NCBI GenBank assembly: GCA_965240325.2
Contig: OZ251242.1
Coordinates: 744,001 to 808,000 of the forward strand
Origin: Rebecca billardiae RCC1528
Lineage: Eukaryota; Haptophyta
Direction: 5' to 3'
DNA: 64,000 nucleotides
Shown: in pieces, positions 52,311-61,100 of the stretch
How positions within the stretch are numbered: position 1 is the stretch's first letter
Layout of the letters: every line of letters starts with the position of its first letter
Program-made: the position numbers and the translations under genes
Notes under the pieces: model-generated
What the model saw: only the letters and a program-made list of their open reading frames with translations
The model's database searches: none
What the model was told of the DNA's origin: nothing

Positions 52311-53488
52311 CAAGGGCGGTAAGGGCTGTCAACTCCCAGTGGCGGCGGTGACAGAGGTTGGTCAAGGGCGGTAAGGGCTGTCAACTCCCAGTGGCGGCAG
52401 CGCCAGAGGTTGGCTCCCGCTTCGCTGCTGCGCGGCCTCGCTCCAGCGACTAACTCTCGTGGGCGCCCGCCCTGGAGGGCGAGTGGGGCGCGCACGGCGC
52501 GAGCTCCTGCGGCCGTGTACGCGCGCGCGGAGGCGGCGCGCGCGGCTGGGCAGGTGCTAGGGAGTGCATGTCGCCCTCCCACGCCGCGCGCCTTGCTCGC
52601 CGCCGCTGTTGCCGCGCCTGGGGCCAGCGCGCACGCGTGCGCCGCCTCCAGAGCCAGCCTCGGGCCCGCGGCAGCTGGCCGCGCGCGTGTGGTGCGCGGT
52701 CTGGTCGGCGCGAGTCGGTCGGGGCCATCGGGCGAGGTTAACATACTATAGACGCGCGCTCTGCCGCCGCGCGCCGCCGCGCACGGCTGTCATGGGTCGA
52801 CACGCAAGCATCTTAGGTCTGACACGAACTGCAGCACGAATGCGAAAATGCTCATGTTTGGACGCTCATGGAGACGCTGAAGAGCACAACAGACGAGCGC
52901 AGGCGATGGAGAGCGGGGCAATGCACTCATCGGACGCCGTACACGCACCCAATGCGGCCGCCTATCACGCGCATGGGCGCTCACTGTCGCGTGTTCGAGC
53001 TCATTTATGCTTGTCGTGCATTCATCGATCAGCTTCCTTCAACAGCTTCACGGGATGGTACCGGGCCCATGCGCGGCGGCGCGCGGCGGCAGAGCGCGCG
53101 TCTATAGTATGCGAACCTCGCCCGATGGCCCCGACCGACTCGCGCCGACCAGACCGCGCACCACACGCGCGCGGCCAGCTGCCGCGGGCCCGAGGCTGGC
53201 TCTGGAGGCGGCGCACGCGTGCGCGCTGGCCTGAGGCGCGGCGACAGCGGCGGCGAGCAAGGCGCGCGGCGTGGGAGGGCGACATACACTCCCTAGCACC
53301 TGCCCAGCCGCGCGCGCCGCCTCCGCGCGCGCGTACACGGCCGCAGGAGCTCGCGCCGTGCGCGCCCCACTCGCCCCCCGGGGCGGGCGCCCACGAGAGT
53401 TAGTCGCTGGAGCGAGGCCGCGCAGCAGCGAAGCGGGAACCAACCTCTGTCACCGCCGCCACTGGGAGCCCTTATGGTACCGCCCTTG
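52311..53488. mobile_element. CAAGGG foldback element 3 (1,178 bp)
   Basis: The left end CAAGGGCGGTAAGGGCTG lies directly after the right target duplication of element 2. The right end CCGCCCTTG (53488) is followed by a third GCTGGTC (53489-53495). Long arms (about 52365-52783 and 53070-53488) surround a 286-bp spacer. The left terminus is duplicated at 52311 and 52363, which explains most of the extra length. Arm sequences are recognisably related to element 2 (for example CAGCGCGCACGC, CGCCGCCTC, GCGGTCTGGTCGG). Confidence 0.85.
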
Positions 53489-53583
53489 GCTGGTCGTTGC
53501 TCGGTGTTCCAGAGCTAGCGCGCGCGGGAATGCCAACCTTGAGTTCGGAGGCAGCCGGAGCGGCCGGACCCGAGCACGCCACG

Positions 53584-54681
53584 ATGGCGGCGTTCGCGCC
53601 CGCGCTCGTGCTGCTCGCGCTATGCGCGATACCCGTTGAGGTGCTCACGCCATCGACGCTCCGTGCGCCGCCACCGGTCGAGCTCGGAGACGGGGCCACC
53701 GGCGTGCACGTCGTGCACACCCGCTTCTGCCTTGGCCAAGGCGACCAGCCCGCGCTCGTGGCAGGCCGGATGGAGCTGCTGCGTGCCATCTGCCTGCCGA
53801 GCTTGTTTGCGCAGACCGAGCGCGCATTCATGTGGCTCTTCTACATCGACATGACGCTTACTTCTCCGGCCGTGCGCGAGCTCGTCCAGCTGCTCGGCGC
53901 GGACCCACGCTTCGCCCTCGTGCGCATGCGCACGACGTGGCAGACCATCGTCAGCCGCAAGACTGAGCACGTGTACAACTTGCCTGTGGCGAAGCAGCTG
54001 ACACTCGCCGGCATCGACGCACGCCCGAGCGGCGCGCGAGGCGCGGAGCTCGTGTACGTCTCGACGCGGCTCGACGCGGACGACGGCTTGCCCGCTGGCG
54101 CGATGGCGTACCTGCACGGCCAGGTCCGAGCGCTGCGCCCGCGGCTGAGGCCGTCCGACCCGAAGCTCGATCGCGGCCTCGTGTGCTGGATGGCTGCGCT
54201 CGACTGGTACGCGTCGGACGACGGGCGGCCGAACGTGTACCGGAAGTACTCGGTGAAGCACTGCGTGTCGGTCGGGCTCACCACCTTCTCGCCAAACCCG
54301 CGCGCGCTCACCGCGCACTCGCCGTCGCACACGCGCGCGCGCAACGCGATGCCCGCGCACACGGTCGCGCCAGCTGAGGAGGAGCTGATGCCGCTGCGTG
54401 GGCGCTCGGTCACGTCCGACTCGCTCGAGGGCATGCTCAAGACGAGCACGCAGTCGCGCATGCCGGAGGTGCCCGCACCCGCCGACGAGGTGCTGGCGCG
54501 AGTGCACAATACCTCGCGCGGCATGCTGCGGAGATGCGGCGCGGCGCTGCTCGCACAGAGCGCGCAGATCGCGCGAGAGCAGCTCGCGCGCCGGTGCCTG
54601 GCTGGGTTCGGCTGCCGCTCGGAGACGCAGAAGAAGCTGCAGCTGGCGGCGAGCGGCGCCGTCGTCGCCGAGGGCCCTTGA
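53584..54681 (+). CDS. Putative rhamnosyltransferase-like glycosyltransferase
   Basis: 365 residues. A signal segment (MAAFAPALVLLALCAIPVEV) directs it to the secretory pathway. VHVVHTRFCLGQGD opens the domain, LPSLFAQTERAFMWLFYIDM follows, and LVYVSTRLDADDGLPAGAM carries the DxDD metal and sugar-nucleotide site typical of the bacterial-type putative rhamnosyltransferase family (Rhamno_transf). DRGLVCWMAALDWYA and a C-terminal disordered part complete it. The start at 53584 was chosen because the signal peptide begins there; two upstream Met codons lie in its 5' flank. The gene is divergent from the M48 gene but its promoter has been split by two foldback elements. The true sugar is unknown. 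Confidence 0.72.
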   Translation: MAAFAPALVLLALCAIPVEVLTPSTLRAPPPVELGDGATGVHVVHTRFCLGQGDQPALVAGRMELLRAICLPSLFAQTERAFMWLFYIDMTLTSPAVRELVQLLGADPRFALVRMRTTWQTIVSRKTEHVYNLPVAKQLTLAGIDARPSGARGAELVYVSTRLDADDGLPAGAMAYLHGQVRALRPRLRPSDPKLDRGLVCWMAALDWYASDDGRPNVYRKYSVKHCVSVGLTTFSPNPRALTAHSPSHTRARNAMPAHTVAPAEEELMPLRGRSVTSDSLEGMLKTSTQSRMPEVPAPADEVLARVHNTSRGMLRRCGAALLAQSAQIAREQLARRCLAGFGCRSETQKKLQLAASGAVVAEGP

Positions 54682-54844
54682 GAGCTGTGTGCTGGCATGC
54701 GCGTGGAATACCCATCAGTAAATAGTAGTATGGGTACAGTACCCCCATACAGTACAGTAGTGAGTCTTGACTCTTGAGCAGAGAATGATCGTCGTCGTCT
54801 TTCGCTCTTCATCAGACCGTCGTCGTCGCCGTGCGCGTCGACGC

Positions 54845-56329
54845 ATGTCGGGCGAGAGCATGGCGGGGATTACCCGTCGGCCTGCCTCGCCGCCGGCGTC
54901 GGTGCCGCTGGTGGGACCCAACGACGGCTTCCTGGCGCACATGGAGCATCTGAGGGCCGAGCTGCTGCCCGGCCACGAGAAGCGCGAGTCGATGCAGCCC
55001 ATCGCGCGCGCCATCCAGGAGCGCGTCAGTCTGTACTTCCACCGGCGCCAGCTGGGCGACGGCGCGGCGCAGCAGCTGCTGTCGAGCGCGCTCTCGGACA
55101 TGAGCGTGTGCCTGGCGGGCTGCGAGCCGTTGAGCGAGCTGCGCTGGAGCCTGCTCTCGCACCCCGCGCAGGCGCTCGCCGGAGCGCTCAGCTTCGAGTC
55201 CTTCCTCGCGACCGGCACGCTCGGCGCGCGCCCGGTGCTCGCGTCAACGTGGGCTCCGGTCGCGCCGGTGGATGCGGCCGTCACGGGGCAGCCCAGCGAG
55301 GGCTCCGCTGGCGGGCTGCAGGATACCGAGTGGCTCGGCGGCATGATCTCCGCCGCGCACGAGATCGGGCGCTACGCCTCTGGCCGCGCGACGGCGGGCG
55401 ACGCGAGCTCTGTCACGCTCGCGCTGCGTAGCGTGCGCGCGCTGCACGACGGGCTGCTCGGCTTCGACCTGCGGAACGGCCCGCTGCGCAAGGCGTTCGA
55501 CAGCCTCAAGTACGTCGTGCGCCGGCTCGAGGACACGCTGTACGACCTGAGCCTGTACGCGCCCGACATCACGGCGGCCGTGCCGCCGCCGGACCCGAGC
55601 GAGCCGCCGCCCATCGACACCGGCGCGCTCGAGGCGGCGCGCGCTCGTTACGAGGCGGAGGATGCCGCGCGAGAGGGTGCGATCAAGGCGTCGCGCGACG
55701 TGCAGAAGGCGGCGAAGCAGGCGATCGCGAGCCTGCACCGCGGCGACCTCCCGCGCGCCGAGCAGCTCCTCGCCACCGCCACGGCGGGCGCGCGCGAGCT
55801 GCAGCAGAGTCTGAGCGGCCAGCTCGCGCACCTGCGGCGCGCGTCGTTCGCGCAGGGCATGATGGAGGAGCTGGCGGAGGCATGGCTGCTGCACGGCTGG
55901 ACGCGCGAGCCGTCGGCGTGCGTGCTGCTGCGCCGGGACGCGCCGCCCCTCGTCGGCCTCGAGCTGCTCCCCGCCGAGTACCTCGGCGGCCTCTGCGATC
56001 TCGTCGGCGAGATCGGCCGTACCGCGGTGCACGGCGCGACCGCGCACGACTACGCACTCGTCAACCACGTGCACGCGACGGCGGTGGCCGTGCAGACGGC
56101 CGCGCTCACGCTGGCGAGCGCGTGGCCGCGCCGGCTCGAGGGCAAGCTGGGCGCGCTGCGCACGGCGATCAACAAGCTCGAGCGGCTGCAGTACGAGGGC
56201 GCGCTCATCGCGCGCGGCGCGCATCGCGCGCCGTCCGCAGTCGCAGGGACCGGCGATGAAGCAGGTGGACCTGGCATGCTGCCGGCAAAACGCCGCGCGG
56301 ACGACGAGGAGGGCGACGAGAATATGTGA
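54845..56329 (+). CDS. Double translin-superfamily protein (translin + TRAX/archaeal-type)
   Basis: 494 residues, single exon. Residues ~25-250 form one translin domain: RESMQPIARAIQERVSLYFH, then EWLGGMISAAHEIGRYASGR and FDLRNGPLRKAFDSLKYVVR, RLEDTLYDLSLY, matching the end of eukaryotic translin. Residues ~280-470 form a second: EGAIKASRDVQKAAKQAIAS, LHRGDLPRAEQLL, FAQGMMEELAEAWLLHGW, AEYLGGLCDLVGEIGRTAV and LRTAINKLERLQYEGAL, closer to TRAX and archaeal translins. The Glu pair in EELAEAW sits where TRAX has its catalytic acidic residues. Translin and TRAX normally are two proteins forming the C3PO RNase that clears RNA fragments. The C-terminus has a nuclear-signal-like KRRADDEE. The start at 54845 follows an Arg-rich in-frame stretch; earlier Met codons exist. 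Confidence 0.75.
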   Translation: MSGESMAGITRRPASPPASVPLVGPNDGFLAHMEHLRAELLPGHEKRESMQPIARAIQERVSLYFHRRQLGDGAAQQLLSSALSDMSVCLAGCEPLSELRWSLLSHPAQALAGALSFESFLATGTLGARPVLASTWAPVAPVDAAVTGQPSEGSAGGLQDTEWLGGMISAAHEIGRYASGRATAGDASSVTLALRSVRALHDGLLGFDLRNGPLRKAFDSLKYVVRRLEDTLYDLSLYAPDITAAVPPPDPSEPPPIDTGALEAARARYEAEDAAREGAIKASRDVQKAAKQAIASLHRGDLPRAEQLLATATAGARELQQSLSGQLAHLRRASFAQGMMEELAEAWLLHGWTREPSACVLLRRDAPPLVGLELLPAEYLGGLCDLVGEIGRTAVHGATAHDYALVNHVHATAVAVQTAALTLASAWPRRLEGKLGALRTAINKLERLQYEGALIARGAHRAPSAVAGTGDEAGGPGMLPAKRRADDEEGDENM

Positions 56330-56794
56330 CGCAATGCGGCACGGCGTGCAACGCCCTGGTGCCGCGGGCCTCTGGCATTTGCAACGCGAAACGTGCCACG
56401 CCCAGTGACGCGCTGCCGGCCTGCCGCTCAGCTTCCGCCCGTCGCCCCGCGGGCTGTTCCACCCGCGGCGTCCAGGTAGGCTACGGCCGTGGACTACTAA
56501 CTACTGCGGGGGCCGCGGCTTGGGACTGCGTTGCCGTTGGGTCGCTGGGGAGGCTCCTGGACCGTAGCCACAAGCGCAGCAGTGCAGTCAGCAGACAGCG
56601 GTCGTTACGATGCCAGTCACTTACTTCTAGGAGCCTACAGTGTAACCGACCGGTCCTGATAATGACCAGCAGTACTTCTCCCACCGGGCGGCCTGGCTGG
56701 TACTCTCCGCCATCGCACTCGCTCACGCGAGTCGGGCGGGCGGCGGCGAGTGCGATGGCTGTGCCCGCCGAGGTACGATGGCGGCAAGGGGAGT
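56330..56794. other. Intergenic, 3' of translin gene
   Basis: 465 bp with no supported gene or motif. Confidence 0.4.
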
Positions 56795-57202
56795 CATAAA
56801 GACTGGCCGCGGATGGACCTCAGGATGGAGGCCGTTTTGAACGCGCTCGCGCGCGGCGAGGTCAAGCGTGCAGGGGCGTTAGGCGCTGTGGGCCCCTTGA
56901 GGGCGTCAAGATGGACCGCGCCCAAGCGGATGTCGCCCCCTGGAGCGGCCTCTCCGCGCCGTGCGAGGCCGCGGCGCGCGGGCGGTACACGACCTCCTGT
57001 CTGACGGCCGAAGGTACGAGTGGTCGGCTCCCACTGCGCCTGCCAGCGGGCGAAGTCAGCGGCAGAGCGGCCGGGAGCCCCGCCATTTCCGCAAACGTGG
57101 CAAAATGTTTATTTTCGTGCAGTTTTGCGGGCAACGACCACTCGTACCTCGGGCCGTCAGGAAAAGCTATGGGAGTGTCGCCACATCGGCCAGTCTTTAT
57201 GA
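56795..57202. repeat. 408-bp nested inverted repeat
   Basis: Perfect 16-bp ends (TCATAAAGACTGGCCG at 56795-56810 and its complement at 57187-57202). A second inner pair of about 23 bp lies at 57004-57026 and 57135-57157 (CGAAGGTACGAGTGGTCG and complement, one or two mismatches). No clear target duplication. Probably a MITE-type element. Confidence 0.7.
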
Positions 57203-57265
57203 TTATGGCGGCGCAGTCCGAGGAGAGTACCAAGACACCCTTGCCAGTGCGGCCGGCAGCTCAGA

Positions 57266-58373
57266 TAGTAAGGTTCGGGGGGCGCCCCGGACTGCAGTCT
57301 GAAAGCTGCCCCTTCAACTTTAGTGGGCACGCTGTGGCCGCATGGCGGCCGGCCGCCCGCCGCCCACGCGAACAAAAGTCCGTGCGCGGGCGTGATGGGC
57401 ACGCGCGTGTCGATGGCGTAGGCCTGGCAGGTCCGTATGTGTCATGGCCGATCCCCAGGCGCGTTTTAGACCCCATCCCCGGCGCCTGAGGCACCACACA
57501 TGCTGGCGATGACAGATGTCGTGTTCAGCACAGGTTGCTGTGCACGCGCCGGTACGGCGGGGTGGTGCACACGGAGAGAGGGCCTAGAAAGGGGTGGCGC
57601 GCGTTCTCACAGGTCTGGTCTCCACTGACGTCGCCCAGCGCGCGCGTCGTGTGTCCCAGTAGGCTTGGAAGCTGCTTAAACACCGCTTATTCCACTATAC
57701 CACGAACACTCTTGCTTTTAAAACAAACATTACGCAACTGAGAGTTTTGTGTGTGGCAGGTGGCGATGGGGCAGAGCCATGGCATGAGCTCAATTCCAGG
57801 GCACAAGTAGCCGTCAAGTAGCCGGTGGAGCTGTCAGATTGCCCACGCAGGACACACAAGACCTAATGGGCTCCCTCTCTGCGAACTCTTCAGCCTGAAC
57901 GCCTCGCTGAGGGTACACGCCCAAGTGGTGCGTGTGTCAGAACAGTGAGCATGCTTTACCGTCAGCCAACAAGAAGCACTGAACAGGCCGCCCATCCTTA
58001 TGACGCGCGCGCCGGGCGACGGCAGTGGAGACCAGACCTGTGAGAACGCACGCCACCCCTTTCTAGGCCCTCTCTCCGTGTGCACCACCCCGCCGTACCG
58101 GCGCGTGCACAGCAACCTGTGCTGAACACGACATCTGTCATCGCCAGCATGTGTGGTGCCTCAGGCGCCGGGGATGGGGTCTAAAACGCGCCTGGGGATC
58201 GGTCATGACACATACGGACCTGTCAGGCCTACGCCATCGACACGTGCGTGCCCATCACGCCAGCGCACGGACTTTTGTTCGCGTGGGCGGCGGGCGGCCG
58301 GCCGCCATGCGGCCACAGCGTGCCCACTAAAGTTGAAGGGGCAGCTCCCGGACTCGGCCCCCGAACCTTACTA
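57266..58373. mobile_element. Foldback element 4 (~1,108 bp), different ends
   Basis: Arms of about 375-380 bp (57266-57648 and 58002-58373) are near-perfect reverse complements around a ~353-bp spacer. Ends are TAGTAAGGTTCGGGG and its complement. Size and shape match the CAAGGG elements but the termini differ and I see no target duplication. Its right end lies 5 bp before the start codon of the first RCC1 gene. Confidence 0.75.
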
Positions 58374-58378
58374 ATGAC

Positions 58379-60196
58379 ATGGAGCCCTCGCGGAAGCGCG
58401 CGCGCAGCGCCGCCGCGTCCCCGGTCTTCGAGGTGCCGTGCGCGCTGTGCGGCGATCGTATTGGCACCCAGCCGTGGGCGCAGCTCGCGTGCGGCGACGG
58501 GCACGTCGCGCACAACGTGTGCCTCTTCCAGCGCGCGCTCGCGTCCGAGCGCTGCGTCGTGCGGTGCGGCCGGCCGGGGTGCAAGCGCGTGACGAAGGCG
58601 GCGTCGGCGAGGACGCAGTTCGACGGCATTCACGAGCTCGGCTCTTGGCGGCATGTCGATGTGGCGACGTGCACCGGCTGCGCCGCGCCGGATGGGTCGA
58701 TCGTCATGCAGCGCGAGCCGCCTCCCAGCAACACTGCGGCAACGCCGACGATGACAGCTGGACTCACGCTGTGCGACCTGCCGACGGACGTGGTCTCGCG
58801 CATCCTCGGCTGGCTCGAGTGCGCGCATGATCTGGCGCGTGCTAACGCCACGTCGCGCCTCTTCCGCGGCGCGCCCGGCGAACGCTCGCCGGTGGAGCAC
58901 GCGCTGCGCGAGCGCGCGCGGCGGCGCGGGCACGAGGGCGCGCTGCCGGCGGCTCTCCCCACGGGCGCGTGCTCGTGGCGTGCGGAGCTGTTCGCGCGCG
59001 AGCGTGTGCTGGAGCACGCGGATGCGCATGCGTGCGTGGCAGTATGCGGCAGCCAAGCCGATGTGCAAAGTGCGATCAGCGCGCTTGTGGATGGATCGGG
59101 CGGGCTGCACACGTGCGGTGAGGAGTCTGGTGAGACAGGGCTGTGCGCGCCCGCTGCACTGGGCCATCCGGAGCTGCGCGACTCAGCCGTTCTCGTGCCG
59201 ACGCGCGTGGCATCGCTCTCGGCGGTGTGCATGCGTGCGGTGGCTGCTGGCTATCGACACCTGCTCGCGCTGAGCGACTGTGGTGCCGTGTACGCGTGCG
59301 GTGAGAATTATTTCGGCCAGCTGGGCCTGGGCGACAAGGAGACGCGCCGTGTCTTCACCGCGCTGGGCATGAGCAGCATGGGGCTCGTCGTGGGCATCGC
59401 CGCTGGTGCATACCACAGCCTCGCGCTCACTGCAGCGGGCGGAGTGTACAGCTGGGGATGGAACCGTTACGGCCAGCACGGCCACGGCGACAGTGAGAAT
59501 CGGCTGGAGCCTGTGCGCATCGATGCGCTGGACGGTGTGCGCGTGGGCGGCATGTCCGCGGGTGGCGAGCACACGCTGCTGCTGTCGACGAGCGGTGCCG
59601 TGTACTCGTGCGGTGTCGGCGAAGCAGGCCGCCTCGGGCATGGCGACCAGCGCACTCTGCGCACGCCGCAGCGCATCGAGGCGCTAGAGGGCGTGCGCGC
59701 CGTGCACGTGAGCGCGGGCGAGAATCACAGCCTGGTGGTGGATGCCACAGGCGGAGTGCACTCGTTCGGGTGGGGGGATCCTGGTTGCCTTGGCCATGGT
59801 GACACCTCCGACGCACTCGTGCCCAGGCGCATCGAGGCGCTGCAGGGCGTGCGCATCGTGCGCGCCTGCGCAGGCTGTGGTTGCAGCGCGGTGATGGGCG
59901 CGGACGGCAGCGTGTACACCTTTGGCTACAACGAGCACGGCCAGCTTGGCATCGGCCCAGCTGATGCAGATCAGCCGCTTCCGGTGCGCGTGCACGCCCC
60001 AGCGCACGGCCAGCTGGTGGACTGCTTTCTCGAGTACCGCCAGGCGCTTTGGATCACGTCGGATTGCGTTGCGCTCTCGTGTGGCAGGCAGTCCGCAGCG
60101 CTCGGCCACGGTGTGAGCTCTGTCGACGGGATGGACGACCTCATCTCACCTGCGCGGATTGCGCAGCTGCCGCCCCTGCGGCGCCGGGGTGCGTAG
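58379..60196 (+). CDS. RING-like / F-box / RCC1-repeat protein, copy 1
   Basis: 605 residues, single exon. Cysteines at about 21, 24, 38, 48, 59, 63 and 68 with a His (CALCGDRI, ACGDGHVAHNVC, CVVRCGRPGC) form a RING- or PHD-like zinc module. An F-box follows at about 122-165 (LTLCDLPTDVVSRILGWLE, ANATSRLFRGAP), which would bind Skp1 in an SCF ubiquitin ligase. From about 230 to 590 run RCC1-type propeller repeats, each with a YSCG(N/V)...GQLGLGD-like signature (AVYACGENYFGQLGLGD, VYSWGWNRYGQHGHGD, VHSFGWGDPGCLGHGD, VYTFGYNEHGQLGIG). The likely role is substrate recruitment through the propeller; this is inference. It is the first of three tandem paralogues, and its upstream flank differs from the other two because a foldback element ends 5 bp before ATG. 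Confidence 0.85.
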   Translation: MEPSRKRARSAAASPVFEVPCALCGDRIGTQPWAQLACGDGHVAHNVCLFQRALASERCVVRCGRPGCKRVTKAASARTQFDGIHELGSWRHVDVATCTGCAAPDGSIVMQREPPPSNTAATPTMTAGLTLCDLPTDVVSRILGWLECAHDLARANATSRLFRGAPGERSPVEHALRERARRRGHEGALPAALPTGACSWRAELFARERVLEHADAHACVAVCGSQADVQSAISALVDGSGGLHTCGEESGETGLCAPAALGHPELRDSAVLVPTRVASLSAVCMRAVAAGYRHLLALSDCGAVYACGENYFGQLGLGDKETRRVFTALGMSSMGLVVGIAAGAYHSLALTAAGGVYSWGWNRYGQHGHGDSENRLEPVRIDALDGVRVGGMSAGGEHTLLLSTSGAVYSCGVGEAGRLGHGDQRTLRTPQRIEALEGVRAVHVSAGENHSLVVDATGGVHSFGWGDPGCLGHGDTSDALVPRRIEALQGVRIVRACAGCGCSAVMGADGSVYTFGYNEHGQLGIGPADADQPLPVRVHAPAHGQLVDCFLEYRQALWITSDCVALSCGRQSAALGHGVSSVDGMDDLISPARIAQLPPLRRRGA

Positions 60197-60405
60197 CACT
60201 CGGTGCGCGGTGGCGTGGAGCCAAGTCGCAACCGGCCGGCGCGTGCTCGCGGCAGCCGCCGATGGAGACGCAGGCGGCGCGTGACGGCACGCGAGCCGTG
60301 TAGTGATGTCTGTGAGCGAACGCGGGTGCTCCGTGCTCCGGCTGCCCGAGTGTCAGGCAACAGCACATAACAATGATGCACGCCTTACCCCAATCAATAC
60401 TACTA
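60197..60405. other. 3' flank shared with copy 2
   Basis: Closely matches 62925-63130 after the second gene, showing that the duplicated unit includes the 3' flank and the next promoter. Confidence 0.7.
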
Positions 60406-61012
60406 TGGAGCGTTCGTTGGAACTTGACGCCGGTTTGGCGCCCGCGCGGCGAGGGCGACGACGGGCGTACACGGGGCCCGCGGCGGCGGGAAGCGCGCGG
60501 GCGCGGCCGAGAACGGCACGGTCCGGACGCCTCTCGCCAGCCGCGGACGCGCACCGCGCCTCCTCCTCGCACGCTGCTAACTTGATCCGGGTTACGAACG
60601 GTGGTTTTGCTGCCGACCAGCTCAAGTTCCACGGCTGGTCAAGGTTCGGCTTGCGACCTCGCCGCTGGTGCTAGCAAGAAGGTACACGAGCTGGTCGAAC
60701 TCCCACGCACCCGCTCTGCGCTCGTCGACGCCCTCTGAAGGTGACTTGGGGTGCATGCGGGGCAGTGGAATGCAGTGGTTCGGCGTTGCCTCTCAGTCGT
60801 CCAGCGCGCAGGCCATGTGGCGCGGGTGTGGTGCGCGCATGGCCCGGTAATTCGGTCGCGGCATGTCTGTCTGGGCTGCCCAAGGCCTGCCGCACCGCGA
60901 AGCGAGCGCTCAGGAGCGTGTGCCGACCGTGCCAGCCCCGCCGAGATGGGGCACTTCGCTGGGAAATGCGGTGTCAAGTTCCAAGCCCCGCCAAGTTCCA
61001 ACGAGCGCTCCA
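60406..61012. mobile_element. 607-bp terminal-inverted-repeat element with TA duplication
   Basis: The left end TGGAGCGTTCGTTGGAACTT and right end AAGTTCCAACGAGCGCTCCA are inverted with one mismatch. TA flanks both sides (60404-60405 and 61013-61014). The paralogous spacer at 63130-63145 reads straight across (ACTACTA-CGATACAAT) without the insert, so it is the empty site. No transposase; non-autonomous. TA duplication fits, but does not prove, the Tc1/mariner group. Confidence 0.88.
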
Positions 61013-61100
61013 TACGATACAATCGTAGTCGACGAAATCGTCCGCCGCGCAACGGTCATCGTGAGCACACGACCGCGCGCGCAGGCGAGCTCCGGACGAC

